In this document: piece after piece, positions 54,485 to 63,999 of the stretch
Numbering within the stretch: position 1 is the stretch's first letter
Layout of the letters: every line of letters begins with the position of its first letter
Assembly: GCF_001939115.1 (NCBI RefSeq)
Contig: NZ_MQTZ01000046.1
Span: forward strand, 89,960 to 153,959
DNA from: Leptolyngbya sp. 'hensonii'
GTDB lineage: Bacteria; Cyanobacteriota; Cyanobacteriia; GCF-001939115
Reading direction: 5' to 3'
DNA length: 64,000 nt
Translations under genes and position numbers: made by a program
Notes under the pieces: model-generated
What the model was told of the DNA's origin: nothing
The model's input: only the letters and a program-made list of their open reading frames with translations
The model's database searches: none

Positions 54485-54997
54485 ATGGATTGTAGCCACA
54501 TTCAGTTTCGCATTCACAGCCCATCAACCGTAGAAGATTGTATGGCCCAGATTGATCTCGGACAGCTCCAGGACCTGTTTCGGACTGCCGCTTTTTGGGC
54601 CTGTGATCGTCGCCTGGAAGATTTAACCCTTGCCATTGCCAACAGTAATCCCGTAGTCACTGTCTGGGATCGCAAGACCCTAATTGGTTTTGCTCGCGCC
54701 ACATCAGATGGGGTGTATCGCGCCACAATTTGGGATGTGGTCATCCATCCCGATTACCAGGGAGCCGGATTGGGACGAAAACTGGTCCAGACGGTTTTGA
54801 GCCATCCCCATGTCTGCCGGGTAGAACGGGTTTATCTGATGACCACCCATCAGCAGAACTTTTATGAACGGATCGGCTTTCAAACCAATGCCACCACGAC
54901 CATGGTCTTGCTGAATCAACCGACTGAATCTCTGGAGACGATCGTTTCAGCCTCCTGCTATTCTGGTTCCAGAACCACCAATGGCACAGAACACTGA
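54485..54997 (+). CDS. GNAT-family N-acetyltransferase
   Basis: A 170-aa protein with a GNAT acetyl-CoA-binding fold. The motif QGAGLGRKLV (about residues 95-104, the Q/RxxGxG/A loop) is preceded by TIWDVVIHPDYQ, and followed by YLMTTHQQNFYERIGF. The N-terminal part (FWACDRRLEDLTLAIANS) is like that of plastid-type GNATs. The substrate is unknown. Its last 40 bases overlap the convergent kinase-like gene. Confidence 0.85.
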   Translation: MDCSHIQFRIHSPSTVEDCMAQIDLGQLQDLFRTAAFWACDRRLEDLTLAIANSNPVVTVWDRKTLIGFARATSDGVYRATIWDVVIHPDYQGAGLGRKLVQTVLSHPHVCRVERVYLMTTHQQNFYERIGFQTNATTTMVLLNQPTESLETIVSASCYSGSRTTNGTEH

Positions 54998-55863
54998 ATT
55001 TGGGTCAGACCTGGTTCAGCATTGGTAAGTGCCTCCCGGATCGGAGTGGCCAGAATCTCCAGACGACCCTGCATCAACTCCATCAGGAGCTGGCTCATCT
55101 GCAACTGCATTCCAGAAGAGAGATTGCCCACAATTCCTCGCTCTGATGGCCCATGTTGGAGCAGATCGATCGGTTCCTGCCAGCTTTCGCTGGGTCGCTG
55201 GTCTTCTACGAGAATGTGAACCTGCTTCGAAGTTGGATCAACAATCGTTGAAACTGTAATCTTACCTTCCTGCATCAGGGAAATGGGCGTATCAACCAGG
55301 GTCAATAGCACCTGGGTCAATCGCCGCAAATCAGCCAGGACATACACTTCTGTCTCTGGCATCACAACCTGCAGCCGCAGATTACGATTTTGAGCCTGCA
55401 GGCAAGTCAGTTGCTGGATCTCCTGCAATACCTGAAGCAATGAAACAGGCTCGATTTCCATCTGCTGGGTACCATGCTCCAGCTTGGCAACTTCCAAAAT
55501 GCGATCGATCAGGTTCATCATTTTGAGGGCTGCTCCATGGGCCTGAGCAATGAATTCCCGCTCCTCAGCCGGATCATCACATAGGTCGGAGAGAATTAAC
55601 TGATGGGAACCAATCAAGCTATTCAGGGGCGATCTCAATTCATGGGACGTGCGGGCTAGAAACCCAGCCTTAAACTGGCTCATCATGGCAGCCATCTGAT
55701 AGGCCAGTTCAGTTTGCTTTAACTGCTCTTGCAATCGTAGGACTGCCGCATCTGCTGTTGGGGCCGGAAGCACAAGAGCCTGCCTGTTCGATCGCCGCAG
55801 TTGGCTCATGACAACTCCCAGACCCAAGCCAATCAGTAGAGAGGGGAGATTGATCCAATCCAT
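54958..55863 (-). CDS. Degenerate membrane-bound histidine kinase-like protein
   Basis: A 301-aa protein with one N-terminal transmembrane segment (about 6-22), a short coiled coil, and a clear HisKA helix with FLARTSHELRSPLNSLIG (His at about 76). The ATPase part is reduced: the N-box region reads LRRLTQVLLTLVDTPISL, with no Asn at the usual place, and no DxGxGI or GxGLGL motif follows. It therefore may accept a phosphoryl group but not use ATP, or may act as an adaptor. It overlaps the GNAT gene by 40 bp in opposite orientation. Confidence 0.75.
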   Translation of the reverse strand: MDWINLPSLLIGLGLGVVMSQLRRSNRQALVLPAPTADAAVLRLQEQLKQTELAYQMAAMMSQFKAGFLARTSHELRSPLNSLIGSHQLILSDLCDDPAEEREFIAQAHGAALKMMNLIDRILEVAKLEHGTQQMEIEPVSLLQVLQEIQQLTCLQAQNRNLRLQVVMPETEVYVLADLRRLTQVLLTLVDTPISLMQEGKITVSTIVDPTSKQVHILVEDQRPSESWQEPIDLLQHGPSERGIVGNLSSGMQLQMSQLLMELMQGRLEILATPIREALTNAEPGLTQIQCSVPLVVLEPE

Positions 55864-56017
55864 AGGTTGAACCCATTATGATGGCAAAGCGCTAAGTCCA
55901 GACTGGGCTTAGCCCCAAAACATAGTCTAAGAGGTCATGGTGTAAAACCAGGGAAGAAATTCTATCTGGCAAGGATAAGCAGAGGCCAAACCGTATCGCT
56001 TCCTGGGGGATTCCCCA

Positions 56018-57064
56018 TCACCCCGTCACCCCACTGAGCGGTTCTTTCCAACTCGCTTCCAGCAGATCCATTTGCTCCAGCTTTAGCCAAAGGGCTTGCA
56101 GGAGAGGCTCCAGGCCCATCTGAGCCACTGCCGAGATCTGAAACACCGGTCCCCCACTCAGATCAGTCAGTTGAGTCCCGATCTCATCCAGAAAGCCCGC
56201 ATCCCGATCGAGGGCGTCAATTTTGTTCAGGACAAGAATTTGAGGCCGATCGGCCAATCCTCGACCATAGGCCAGCAACTCTTGCCGAATCGTCTGATAA
56301 GCGCCGATCGGGTCTTCCCCTGTAGCATCTACCAGGTGCAACAGCAGACGGGTGCGTTCAATATGACGCAGAAAATCATGCCCCAGGCCAGCCCCGGCAT
56401 GAGCCCCTTCGATCAAACCTGGAATATCGGCAAAAACCGTACCATCTCCCGTTGGCTTCCGAACCACCCCCAGATTAGGCACCAGGGTCGTAAAGGGATA
56501 GTCGGCAATCTTGGGGCGCGCTGCCGACAGCACTGAAATCAGCGTAGACTTCCCGGCATTGGGGAGGCCAATAATTCCCACTTCTGCCAGCAGTTTCAAC
56601 TCCAACCGCAGCAGATGCTCTTCTCCAGGGAGACCGGGCAGTGCATGTTCGGGAGCCCGGTTGCGATTGCTGAGAAAGTGCTTGTTACCCAAGCCACCTT
56701 TGCCCCCTTCAGCCACACACAATACCTGACCGGGGGTCACCAGATCCCCCAGAATCGTTTCCGCCTCGGCATCATAAACAACCGTGCCGCAAGGGACTTC
56801 AATGATCAAATCCTCCCCAGACGCGCCAGTGCAATTATTAGGCCCCCCCCGTTCTCCATCCTTGGCTTTGAAGAGATGGTTGTATCGAAAATCCAACAGC
56901 GTTTGCAGATTTGCAGTTGCCACCAGGATGACAGAACCTCCCCTGCCCCCATTTCCCCCCGAAGGTCCCCCAGCAGGAACATACTTCTCACGGCGAAAGG
57001 CAACCATACCATCCCCGCCCTTCCCTGCTCTGACCTGAATATCTGCCTGATCAATAAACTGCAT
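56018..57064 (-). CDS. obgE: GTPase Obg/CgtA
   Basis: Obg is an essential GTPase linked to assembly of the large ribosomal subunit and the stringent response. The 348-aa protein has the glycine-rich Obg fold ([34 protein letters not shown] start), then G1 GLPNAGKST, switch [13 protein letters not shown]3 DIPGLIEGA and G4 LNKID. The C-terminal OCT extension is absent or very short, as in many cyanobacteria. Confidence 0.95.
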   Translation of the reverse strand: MQFIDQADIQVRAGKGGDGMVAFRREKYVPAGGPSGGNGGRGGSVILVATANLQTLLDFRYNHLFKAKDGERGGPNNCTGASGEDLIIEVPCGTVVYDAEAETILGDLVTPGQVLCVAEGGKGGLGNKHFLSNRNRAPEHALPGLPGEEHLLRLELKLLAEVGIIGLPNAGKSTLISVLSAARPKIADYPFTTLVPNLGVVRKPTGDGTVFADIPGLIEGAHAGAGLGHDFLRHIERTRLLLHLVDATGEDPIGAYQTIRQELLAYGRGLADRPQILVLNKIDALDRDAGFLDEIGTQLTDLSGGPVFQISAVAQMGLEPLLQALWLKLEQMDLLEASWKEPLSGVTG

Positions 57065-57196
57065 TAGGATAAAAATTCATGTGCTACTCCATTTTGATCA
57101 TAGAAAATCTGAAGGAGTCGTGCCCAGGAAAATAGAGTCCTGCAAGGTAGTGATCTGCCGGAACTCATCGTCATTAAAACCAATCCTCTCTCTGCC

Positions 57197-57445
57197 TCAG
57201 CCCGGTAAGCACTGCTCAACAAAATTCATCACCGGCAAGCTATGAAGATTTGCAGCGATCCGGGCAATTTCGCAGGCCTGTTCATAGTAAAGGCAGGTGC
57301 AGATCACCCGAAATTGCTCCTGATCCGGGCAACCCGCATGGAGTTCGATCGCACAATCGGTTTGATAGACCGTAAAAAACCGTGAGCCAGTTCCTGTAGT
57401 TTGCATTGACACTGTAGCGTAGTCCTGAGCACTAATTACAGACAT
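57197..57445 (-). CDS. Conserved hypothetical protein
   Basis: An 82-aa protein starting MSVISAQDYATVSM at an ATG with a GGAGGG ribosome site 7-12 bases upstream. An earlier in-frame start (57505) would add 20 basic residues and is unlikely. The body (FFTVYQTDCAIELHAGC, VICTCLYYEQACEIARIAANLHSLP) suggests a small alpha/beta fold with four Cys. No family was recognised. Confidence 0.65.
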   Translation of the reverse strand: MSVISAQDYATVSMQTTGTGSRFFTVYQTDCAIELHAGCPDQEQFRVICTCLYYEQACEIARIAANLHSLPVMNFVEQCLPG

Positions 57446-57713
57446 TGAACGCTCCCTCCTTCTCGACCTTCTTGTTAAGACGCAACTCGCTGCATTCTGG
57501 TTCACAGCTTGAGATTGCAGTCCTCACCTTTTTCCTGCTGTCCCACTCTCTGAAACCACAAGGAAGCGCCCCAAATTTATAGATTTTTTCATAAATACTT
57601 CATAAATTTCAACAATATGAAATCCCTCTGGCAGGCAACTATCCGGAGAAGGATGCTGGAACTTGGGGGAAGTTTGTGGCGAGTAACCTGGGCAGACTGG
57701 CATCCCGAAAACT

Positions 57714-58376
57714 CTATCGTTTCAGGGCCAGCGTCAATCCATCCGCGATCGGCAGCAGACTCAAATCAACGCGCTCATCCCGGTACAACTTTTGATTAAA
57801 GGCTCGAATGATTGGGGTCCGTTTATCCCCATCGGCAGGATCGGCAACGCGACCAGACCAAAGCACATTATCTACCGCAATCACCCCACCAGGGCGGATA
57901 AGCTGCAGGGCTCGCTCATAGTAGTTTTCATAGTTCTGCTTGTCCGCATCAATGAAAGCAAAATCAAAGCTGCCGGCTTGCCCAGTAGCCAGCAATTGAT
58001 CCAGGGTAGTCAGAGCCGGTGCAATGCGCAAATCAATTTTGTCAGCCACACCAGCAGCCTGCCAGTAGCGACGGGCGATCGCAGTACAGTCTGGATCAAC
58101 ATCACAGGCAATGAGTTGGCCATCAGCAGGCAAAGCCAGAGCGATCGAGAGAGAACTGTAGCCCGTGAAGACGCCCACTTCCAGAGCCTTCTTCCCCCCG
58201 ATCAGCCGCACCAGCAAACCCAGAAACTGACCCTGATCCGGGGTGATCTGCATGATGGCTCCTGGCAGACGGGCTGTTTCTTGCCGCAGTTGGGCCAGAA
58301 TTTCCGATTCCCGCAGGGACACAGACAACAGATAGTCGTAAAGGTCTTGACCCAAACCCAGCGTTTTATTGGACAT
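57714..58376 (-). CDS. SAM-dependent O-methyltransferase (class I, CCoAOMT-like)
   Basis: A 220-aa enzyme that transfers methyl groups to catechol-type hydroxyls. Motifs: KALEVGVFTGYSSLSIALALP (SAM binding), IACDVDPDCTAIARRYW, DFAFIDADKQNYENYYE with the metal-binding Asp, and VAVDNVLWSGRVADP. The natural substrate in cyanobacteria is uncertain. It stands alone, with a divergent lipoprotein gene upstream. Confidence 0.88.
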   Translation of the reverse strand: MSNKTLGLGQDLYDYLLSVSLRESEILAQLRQETARLPGAIMQITPDQGQFLGLLVRLIGGKKALEVGVFTGYSSLSIALALPADGQLIACDVDPDCTAIARRYWQAAGVADKIDLRIAPALTTLDQLLATGQAGSFDFAFIDADKQNYENYYERALQLIRPGGVIAVDNVLWSGRVADPADGDKRTPIIRAFNQKLYRDERVDLSLLPIADGLTLALKR

Positions 58377-58490
58377 GGTAGATGGTGAATGAGGTTGGCA
58401 GAGGGAAATAATCCGGCAGATTGGCTTTACCCGTACTAGAGGGTCCTAGCTCCTGTATGCTGGATCCTGTACTTCATATCCCGCATTGCT

Positions 58491-58904
58491 ATGGTAAGAG
58501 CCATTCTAGCGGTAATCCTGGCTGGATTTATGACTGCCTGTTCCACGATCGGCGGACCTAGCAGGCAACTTGTGAAGCAGGCACTCGTCCTCCATCTAAC
58601 CCAAATCCAACAGGAAATCAGCCAGCAGCTTCGGATGCCTCCTGCCTCTTTTGAAATCAACCAGGTCCGAGTTAATCGCCAACAATCTCTGCAGATTGAA
58701 GACCTGCCTGCCTTTCATATTCAGGGAACCTACAATCTGAGCATGGATCGTCATGAGGGATCTCTATCCCAGCAACAAAATCCCTTTGAACTCTACCTGC
58801 AACGTCAGCGTGATGGGAAAACCTGGCGCTGGGCGCGTCCCACCAGAACTGCAGCAGGCGAATCCATCTGGGCCATCCAGCCTCTTAATCCATCCCTAAA
58901 TTAG
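58491..58904 (+). CDS. Small putative lipoprotein, unknown function
   Basis: A 137-aa protein with an N-terminal signal ending GFMTACSTIGG, which fits a lipobox (Cys17). The mature part (QALVLHLTQIQQEISQQL, then FHIQGTYNLSMDR and ELYLQRQRDGKTWRWARP) seems a compact beta-rich domain. No family was recognised. It precedes dxs by 90 bp. Confidence 0.65.
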   Translation: MVRAILAVILAGFMTACSTIGGPSRQLVKQALVLHLTQIQQEISQQLRMPPASFEINQVRVNRQQSLQIEDLPAFHIQGTYNLSMDRHEGSLSQQQNPFELYLQRQRDGKTWRWARPTRTAAGESIWAIQPLNPSLN

Positions 58905-58994
58905 GTATCAACAAACTCATTCCGTGAGTCTGAATCCTCTACAGTGTATAGATAAACCTAAATAAACCCGTTGATAAGCAGAGGTTAACTCGAT

Positions 58995-60917
58995 ATGCAT
59001 TTGAGTGAATTGACCCATCCGAACCAACTGCATGGTCTGTCGATTCATCAGCTTCAGCAAATCGCCCATCAAATTCGTGAGAAGCATTTGCAGACTGTGG
59101 CAGCCAGTGGTGGGCATTTGGGTCCCGGATTGGGGGTAGTGGAACTGACTCTGGCCCTCTACCAGACGCTTGACCTCGATCGGGACAAGGTCATTTGGGA
59201 TGTAGGTCACCAGGCTTATCCTCACAAGCTCATTACCGGGCGTTACCACAACTTCCATACCCTGCGACAGCGGAACGGAGTAGCTGGTTATCTGAAGCGC
59301 TGTGAAAGTCCGTTCGATCACTTTGGTGCCGGACATGCTTCCACCAGCATCTCTGCCGGTTTAGGCATGGCCCTGGCCCGGGATGCCCAGGGCGAGAATT
59401 TTAAAGTCGTGGCTGTGATTGGAGATGGCGCACTCACCGGTGGCATGGCTCTGGAAGCCATCAACCATGCAGGGCACCTGCCCAAAACAAAACTTCTGGT
59501 TGTCTTGAATGACAACGAAATGTCCATTTCACCCAACGTGGGAGCCCTGTCGCGCTACTTGAACAAAATGCGCTTGAGTCCTCCCGTCCAGTTCATCTCA
59601 GACAACATCAAAGAACAGGTTAAAAATATTCCCTTTGTGGGGGAATCCCTCTCACCGGAACTGGGTCGTCTACGGGAAGGGATGAAGCGATTGGCGGTTT
59701 CCAAAGTTGGTGCCGTATTTGAGGAACTGGGCTTTACCTACATTGGCCCAGTCGATGGTCACAATCTGGAAGAACTCATTGCCACATTCCAGCAGGCTCA
59801 TCAGCACCCAGGTCCAGTCCTGGTACATGTTTCCACCGTTAAAGGCAAGGGATATGCGATCGCTGAAGAAGATCAGGTTGGCTATCACGCCCAATCTCCC
59901 TTCAATCTGGCTACTGGGAAGGCAAATCCTTCCAGCAAACCCAAGCCGCCCAGCTACTCCAAGGTCTTTGGCGATACGCTGACAAAAATCGCTGAAAACA
60001 ATCCCAGAGTCATCGGGATTACTGCTGCTATGGCCACAGGCACAGGGCTGGATATTCTGCAGGCAAAACTCCCCAAACAGTACATTGATGTCGGTATTGC
60101 CGAGCAGCACGCCGTGACCATGGCTGCCGGAATGGCCTGTGAAGGCATCCGTCCCGTAGTGACCATTTACTCCACCTTTCTCCAGCGGGCCTATGACCAG
60201 ATCATTCACGATGTCTGCATTCAAAACCTGCCCGTCTTCTTTTGCATGGACCGGGCTGGCATTGTGGGGGCAGATGGCCCCACCCACCAGGGGATGTATG
60301 ACATTGCCTACCTGCGGTGCATTCCCAACATGGTTTTGATGGCTCCGAAGGACGAGGCTGAATTGCAACGTATGTTAATCACAGGCATCAAGCACACGGA
60401 TGGCCCGATCGCAATGCGTTACCCCAGGGGGAATGGCCACGGAGTGCCGCTGATGGCAGAAGGCTGGGAACCCCTACCGATCGGAAAAGGAGAAGTGTTA
60501 CGCCAGGGAGATAACATCCTGCTAATTGGCTTTGGCTCTATGGTTTACCCATCCATGCAGGTCGCTGAGATCTTGAGCGAACACGGGATTGAAGCCACCG
60601 TGATTAACGCTCGCTTTGCCAAGCCGCTAGACATGGAATTGATCGCGCCGCTGGCCCAGCAGATCGGTCGGGTTGTCACCCTGGAAGAAGGGTGTCTGCC
60701 TGGAGGATTCGGGTCTGCCGTTGCCGAAGCCCTGCTCGATCGGGACATTCTCGTCCCAATCACTCGGATTGGCATCCCCGATCAACTGGTCGATCATGCC
60801 ACGCCCGACGAGTCCAAAGCAGAATTAGGGTTAACCAGTCCCCAGATTGCAGAACGGTTGTTGAAACTGTTTTCCAATCAGGCCCCAACTACCACCAGTT
60901 CCATGGCGATCGGATAG
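58995..60917 (+). CDS. dxs: 1-Deoxy-D-xylulose-5-phosphate synthase
   Basis: The first enzyme of the MEP isoprenoid pathway joins pyruvate and glyceraldehyde 3-phosphate using thiamine diphosphate. The 640-aa protein has [15 protein letters not shown], the ThDP-binding [18 protein letters not shown] and [12 protein letters not shown], the pyrimidine-domain [17 protein letters not shown] and the C-terminal transketolase domain. Complete. Isoprenoids feed carotenoids, phytol and quinones. Confidence 0.96.
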   Translation: MHLSELTHPNQLHGLSIHQLQQIAHQIREKHLQTVAASGGHLGPGLGVVELTLALYQTLDLDRDKVIWDVGHQAYPHKLITGRYHNFHTLRQRNGVAGYLKRCESPFDHFGAGHASTSISAGLGMALARDAQGENFKVVAVIGDGALTGGMALEAINHAGHLPKTKLLVVLNDNEMSISPNVGALSRYLNKMRLSPPVQFISDNIKEQVKNIPFVGESLSPELGRLREGMKRLAVSKVGAVFEELGFTYIGPVDGHNLEELIATFQQAHQHPGPVLVHVSTVKGKGYAIAEEDQVGYHAQSPFNLATGKANPSSKPKPPSYSKVFGDTLTKIAENNPRVIGITAAMATGTGLDILQAKLPKQYIDVGIAEQHAVTMAAGMACEGIRPVVTIYSTFLQRAYDQIIHDVCIQNLPVFFCMDRAGIVGADGPTHQGMYDIAYLRCIPNMVLMAPKDEAELQRMLITGIKHTDGPIAMRYPRGNGHGVPLMAEGWEPLPIGKGEVLRQGDNILLIGFGSMVYPSMQVAEILSEHGIEATVINARFAKPLDMELIAPLAQQIGRVVTLEEGCLPGGFGSAVAEALLDRDILVPITRIGIPDQLVDHATPDESKAELGLTSPQIAERLLKLFSNQAPTTTSSMAIG

Positions 60918-61054
60918 GTTCGCCCTTTTGGAATAGATTTCATCTCGCTGGGGCAGATTTAGCAGTCAAGAGCAATCAAGCTTTAGTTGCCAAATTTGCC
61001 CCTTTAAAGTGCCGGGACAAATTCTGTCGATGGTCTAGCCTTTCCTGAGCGAGT

Positions 61055-61876
61055 ATGCTGACTTTATTATTTTGGAATTTAAACCATCGTCCCATTGCTG
61101 AGCACATTATCAATCTTGCGGTTCTGCATGAAGTCGATATTCTGATTTTGGCTGAACGAGCCGAACAGAGTATCCCAGCAGGCGAGCTGCTGGAGCAACT
61201 TAATCTGCACTCGTCAACGCTATATCACTTTCCCTTTAGTAATTGCCAGAAGATCACTCTTTTCTGTCGCTTCCCGCGTGAGTTTATTCAAGCTATTTAT
61301 GAGAGGGACCGATTGACGATTCGAAGAATTATGTTACCTGCACAATTAGAACTGCTGCTAGTTGCCACGCACTTACCCAGCCGCCTCCACACGGATCAAG
61401 ATAGCCAAAGAGGAGGGTTCTATGAGCTATCCAGGGAAATTCGTGAGGCTGAGGAAAGAGTGAATCATAGCAATACGATTTTGATAGGAGATTTAAACGC
61501 CAATCCTTTTGATTCGGGGACCGTATCAGCGACAGGACTCCATGCGACCATGACCAAGACTGTAGCTCAACGAGGGACTCGGACCGTTGAACAACGGCAA
61601 TACCCTTTCTTCTACAATCCCATGTGGAGTCAGATGGGAGATGAGAGCCCAGGACCATCGGGAACGTACTACTACGATAAATCAGGTGATGTTTGTTATT
61701 TTTGGAATATGTTCGATCAGGTGATGCTTCGACCAACGTTGCTGGATCGATTTCCTCAGGAAGGAGTTAAGGTTCTGACTGGATGCGGAAGCGTTAATTT
61801 CTTAGATTCTAAGGGTAGACCAAATACGAAGATTGCTTCTGATCACCTTCCTGTTTTACTGAAGCTCCATGTGTAA
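61055..61876 (+). CDS. Endonuclease/exonuclease/phosphatase (EEP) family protein
   Basis: A 273-aa protein with all catalytic motifs of the EEP fold: LLFWNLN (Asn8/Asn10), ILAERAE (metal-binding Glu), TILIGDLNANPF (GDLN) and ASDHLPVLLKL (SDH). It therefore looks active as a nuclease or phosphatase. No DNA-binding extension is attached. The base composition is more AT-rich than the dxs gene before it. The next gene starts 25 bp downstream, on the same strand. Confidence 0.85.
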   Translation: MLTLLFWNLNHRPIAEHIINLAVLHEVDILILAERAEQSIPAGELLEQLNLHSSTLYHFPFSNCQKITLFCRFPREFIQAIYERDRLTIRRIMLPAQLELLLVATHLPSRLHTDQDSQRGGFYELSREIREAEERVNHSNTILIGDLNANPFDSGTVSATGLHATMTKTVAQRGTRTVEQRQYPFFYNPMWSQMGDESPGPSGTYYYDKSGDVCYFWNMFDQVMLRPTLLDRFPQEGVKVLTGCGSVNFLDSKGRPNTKIASDHLPVLLKLHV

Positions 61877-61900
61877 CTTCTCTCAGCTTATGCACAGTTT

Positions 61901-62305
61901 ATGAGTCAACCCATTCCTGATCTCTGGCCTGATTTTGGTGAAACGAACCTGATTACCCCTTTAACCATCTTAAAAGCACAGGCTACAGCACTGGCTAAAA
62001 AAACAAACGGTTTGGTAGAAGCCACAGTAACAAGTAGTTCAGAAGCTAATGGCGACTTTATCCACAGGTTTTATCTAGTTGCACCAGTACTGGATTATCG
62101 TTACCACTTACTGACAGTTTTTCATGACATTAAGTTATATCCTCTCCGTATCGAATTTCTTATAGAAGGATTACAGAGTAAGCTTGGAGGTTCATTAAAA
62201 GATGAAGCAGCATTTGAGTCCTGCCTGACAAACATCTTTGCCTCCGAAAAGACAATTCAAATTATCCGAGCACTAATTTCCCAAAGCCGAGTGGCAACTG
62301 TGTGA
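61901..62305 (+). CDS. Hypothetical partner of the EEP protein
   Basis: A 134-aa protein, not recognised. It has two parts: a beta-rich core (LVEATVTSSSEANGDFIHRFYLVAPVLDYRYHLLTVFHD, motifs YLVAPVL and LLTVFHD) and a helical end (EAAFESCLTNIFASEKTIQIIRALI). No signal peptide. It lies 24 bp after the EEP gene, and both are AT-rich relative to neighbours, so they probably form one operon. Confidence 0.65.
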   Translation: MSQPIPDLWPDFGETNLITPLTILKAQATALAKKTNGLVEATVTSSSEANGDFIHRFYLVAPVLDYRYHLLTVFHDIKLYPLRIEFLIEGLQSKLGGSLKDEAAFESCLTNIFASEKTIQIIRALISQSRVATV

Positions 62306-62317
62306 GAAATTGAAGCT

Positions 62318-63085
62318 CTAGAGACGGACCGGCACCCGCTGTTCTGAGAGATGGGTTTTAATTTGGGCCACCGTGAGTTGACCGTAGTGGAGCAAAGAAG
62401 CCAGCAGAGCCGCTTCCGCCCGCCCCTCCGTTAGTGCAGCTGCGATATGTTCACAGGTGCCCGCCCCACCAGAGGCCACAACAGGAATCTGCACCTGATC
62501 CGCGATCGTCCGAGTCAGGGCCAGATCATAGCCAGCCTGGGTACCGTCTGCATCCATGCTGGTCACAAGCAATTCTCCGGCTCCCCGTTGCTCTGCCTCC
62601 CTGGCCCAGGCGATCACATCCACCCCCGTATTCTCCCGCCCTCCGCGCACGTACACATCCCAGCCAGGATTTTCAGGATCAGGCCGACGACGGGCATCGA
62701 TCGCGACCACAATACATTGCCTGCCAAAGCGATCGCTGGCCCGGTTAATCAAATCTGGATCCCGCACAGCCGCAGAATTAATACTGACCTTATCAGCTCC
62801 AGCTCTCAAGAGCTTTTTGATGGTATCCAGATTTTGAATTCCGCCCCCCACTGTCAGAGGGATAAACACCTGTTCAGCCGTGCGATAGACCACATCAAAA
62901 ATAATGTCCCGGTCTTCGTGGGTGGCTGTGATATCCAGAAAAACCAGTTCATCCGCCCCAGCCAGATTGTAAGCCTGGGCCAGTTCCACCGGGTCACCAG
63001 CATCCCGGAGGTTAACAAAATTCACCCCTTTAACCACACGCCCCGCCTTGACATCCAGACAGGGCAGAATTCGTTTTGCCAGCAT
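62318..63085 (-). CDS. hisF: Imidazole glycerol phosphate synthase cyclase subunit
   Basis: HisF cyclises PRFAR with ammonia from HisH, in histidine synthesis. The 255-aa TIM barrel has [23 protein letters not shown], catalytic Asp11 and the second Asp in [16 protein letters not shown], and [11 protein letters not shown]. The ATG at 63085 (MLAKR) was chosen, not the earlier in-frame start at 63106. Confidence 0.95.
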   Translation of the reverse strand: MLAKRILPCLDVKAGRVVKGVNFVNLRDAGDPVELAQAYNLAGADELVFLDITATHEDRDIIFDVVYRTAEQVFIPLTVGGGIQNLDTIKKLLRAGADKVSINSAAVRDPDLINRASDRFGRQCIVVAIDARRRPDPENPGWDVYVRGGRENTGVDVIAWAREAEQRGAGELLVTSMDADGTQAGYDLALTRTIADQVQIPVVASGGAGTCEHIAAALTEGRAEAALLASLLHYGQLTVAQIKTHLSEQRVPVRL

Positions 63086-63762
63086 GGGAACATCCGATGA
63101 TTTCAAAAGTCTGAAGATTGTTTATTTTAGCGCTGTTCACGATTGTCATGATTAGGATTTTTGCAACCATCCTCTTGACTACCAAAGGGATTCAGGGTGT
63201 CGCTTGCTTCCCGCAGGGTGGACTATAAAAGTAGGATACGCTCATCTCCTTCTTTAGATAGATGTGTATTATCAGCAGAAGATTTACTTCTTTAGATAGA
63301 TGTGCATCGTCATTAGAGAAATCCCTATTCCGCCCAATCAAAGTTTGAAGATCAGGAATAGAATCATTCTTCCAATTTTTTCTGGCCAATTACTTTATCA
63401 AAAATTTCAAATACTTCATCAAGAATTTCAAAAACCGTTCCCTGGTAGCCTGGAAAATCATTAGAAGTCTCGGAAACTTACAGGATAAATTTTGAGCCAA
63501 TACTCTTCCAGCCTGAGAAAATCTCTTCTGGAAAGGCTTCTGCAGGTTAACACAGTAGAACCCTACCTCTGTAAAAAGACCTGTTCAATCACCAGAGGTA
63601 TTTCCCTGGCTTGAGAAATCTAGCTCTCCTATTTATGCTTCACAAAGCAATATAAACTTTCTTGCCATTTCTGACTTTTCCCAAGTAGTTCTCAACGGAA
63701 TGGGCATTCTGAGATCAGTCTAAAACCACATATGAATCGAGTGCATCCCAGTTTTGTAAGAC
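63086..63762. other. AT-rich decayed region beside a transposase
   Basis: This 677-bp stretch has no intact gene. On the minus strand near 63380-63485, short coding-like pieces appear (for example GTVFEILDEVFEIFDKV), interrupted by stops. Direct repeats occur: CTTCTTTAGATAGATGTG at 63249-63266 and 63287-63304 (38-bp period), and ATCAAAAATTTCAAA/ATCAAGAATTTCAAA at 63397 and 63418. It looks like decayed sequence next to a mobile element. Confidence 0.4.
63249..63304. repeat. 18-bp direct repeat, 38-bp period
   Basis: CTTCTTTAGATAGATGTG is present exactly at 63249-63266 and 63287-63304. Only two copies are seen. Confidence 0.6.
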
Positions 63763-63999
63763 TCATTTTGAGAATTGACCATTCAGGTAAGCACAGCGCT
63801 GCTTGAGTACTTGTGGTACGTTGTTCTTTTCCCACTGTGCTCCCGATATCTTGATGCGCTGCCCGATTTGTTTGACCGTCGATTCAATCGCACCAGAACC
63901 AATGGAGATGCCTTCGGCTTGATAATAGCCGTAGTTGACAATCCGCTGTCGATGCTTACTGAGGTAGCCAATGAAAGTCGCAACCCGCTCGTGTTTCCA
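63763..63999 (-). mobile_element. Transposase, 3' part (ISKra4-like), cut by the window end
   Basis: Reading the minus strand from 63999, an open frame of 78 codons ends at TGA 63763-63765. It includes RQRIVNYGYYQAEGISIGSG, then AIESTVKQIGQRIKISGAQW and NNVPQVLKQRCAYLNG. The Y-Q-A-E-G-x-x-I-G-S-G-A-I-E-S block is typical of the C-terminal end of ISKra4-family transposases. The N-terminal part lies beyond the window. A different frame in this span is only a shadow. Confidence 0.75.

Noticed and set aside
56004..56017. Hairpin TGGGGA/TTCCCCA at the obg stop codon
   Set aside because: The repeat has almost no loop and no following U-tract, so it is not a credible terminator.
63192..63389. A 65-codon minus-strand frame with a TTG start
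   Set aside because: It spans the direct repeats and has no family resemblance. It may be part of decayed sequence but not a gene.
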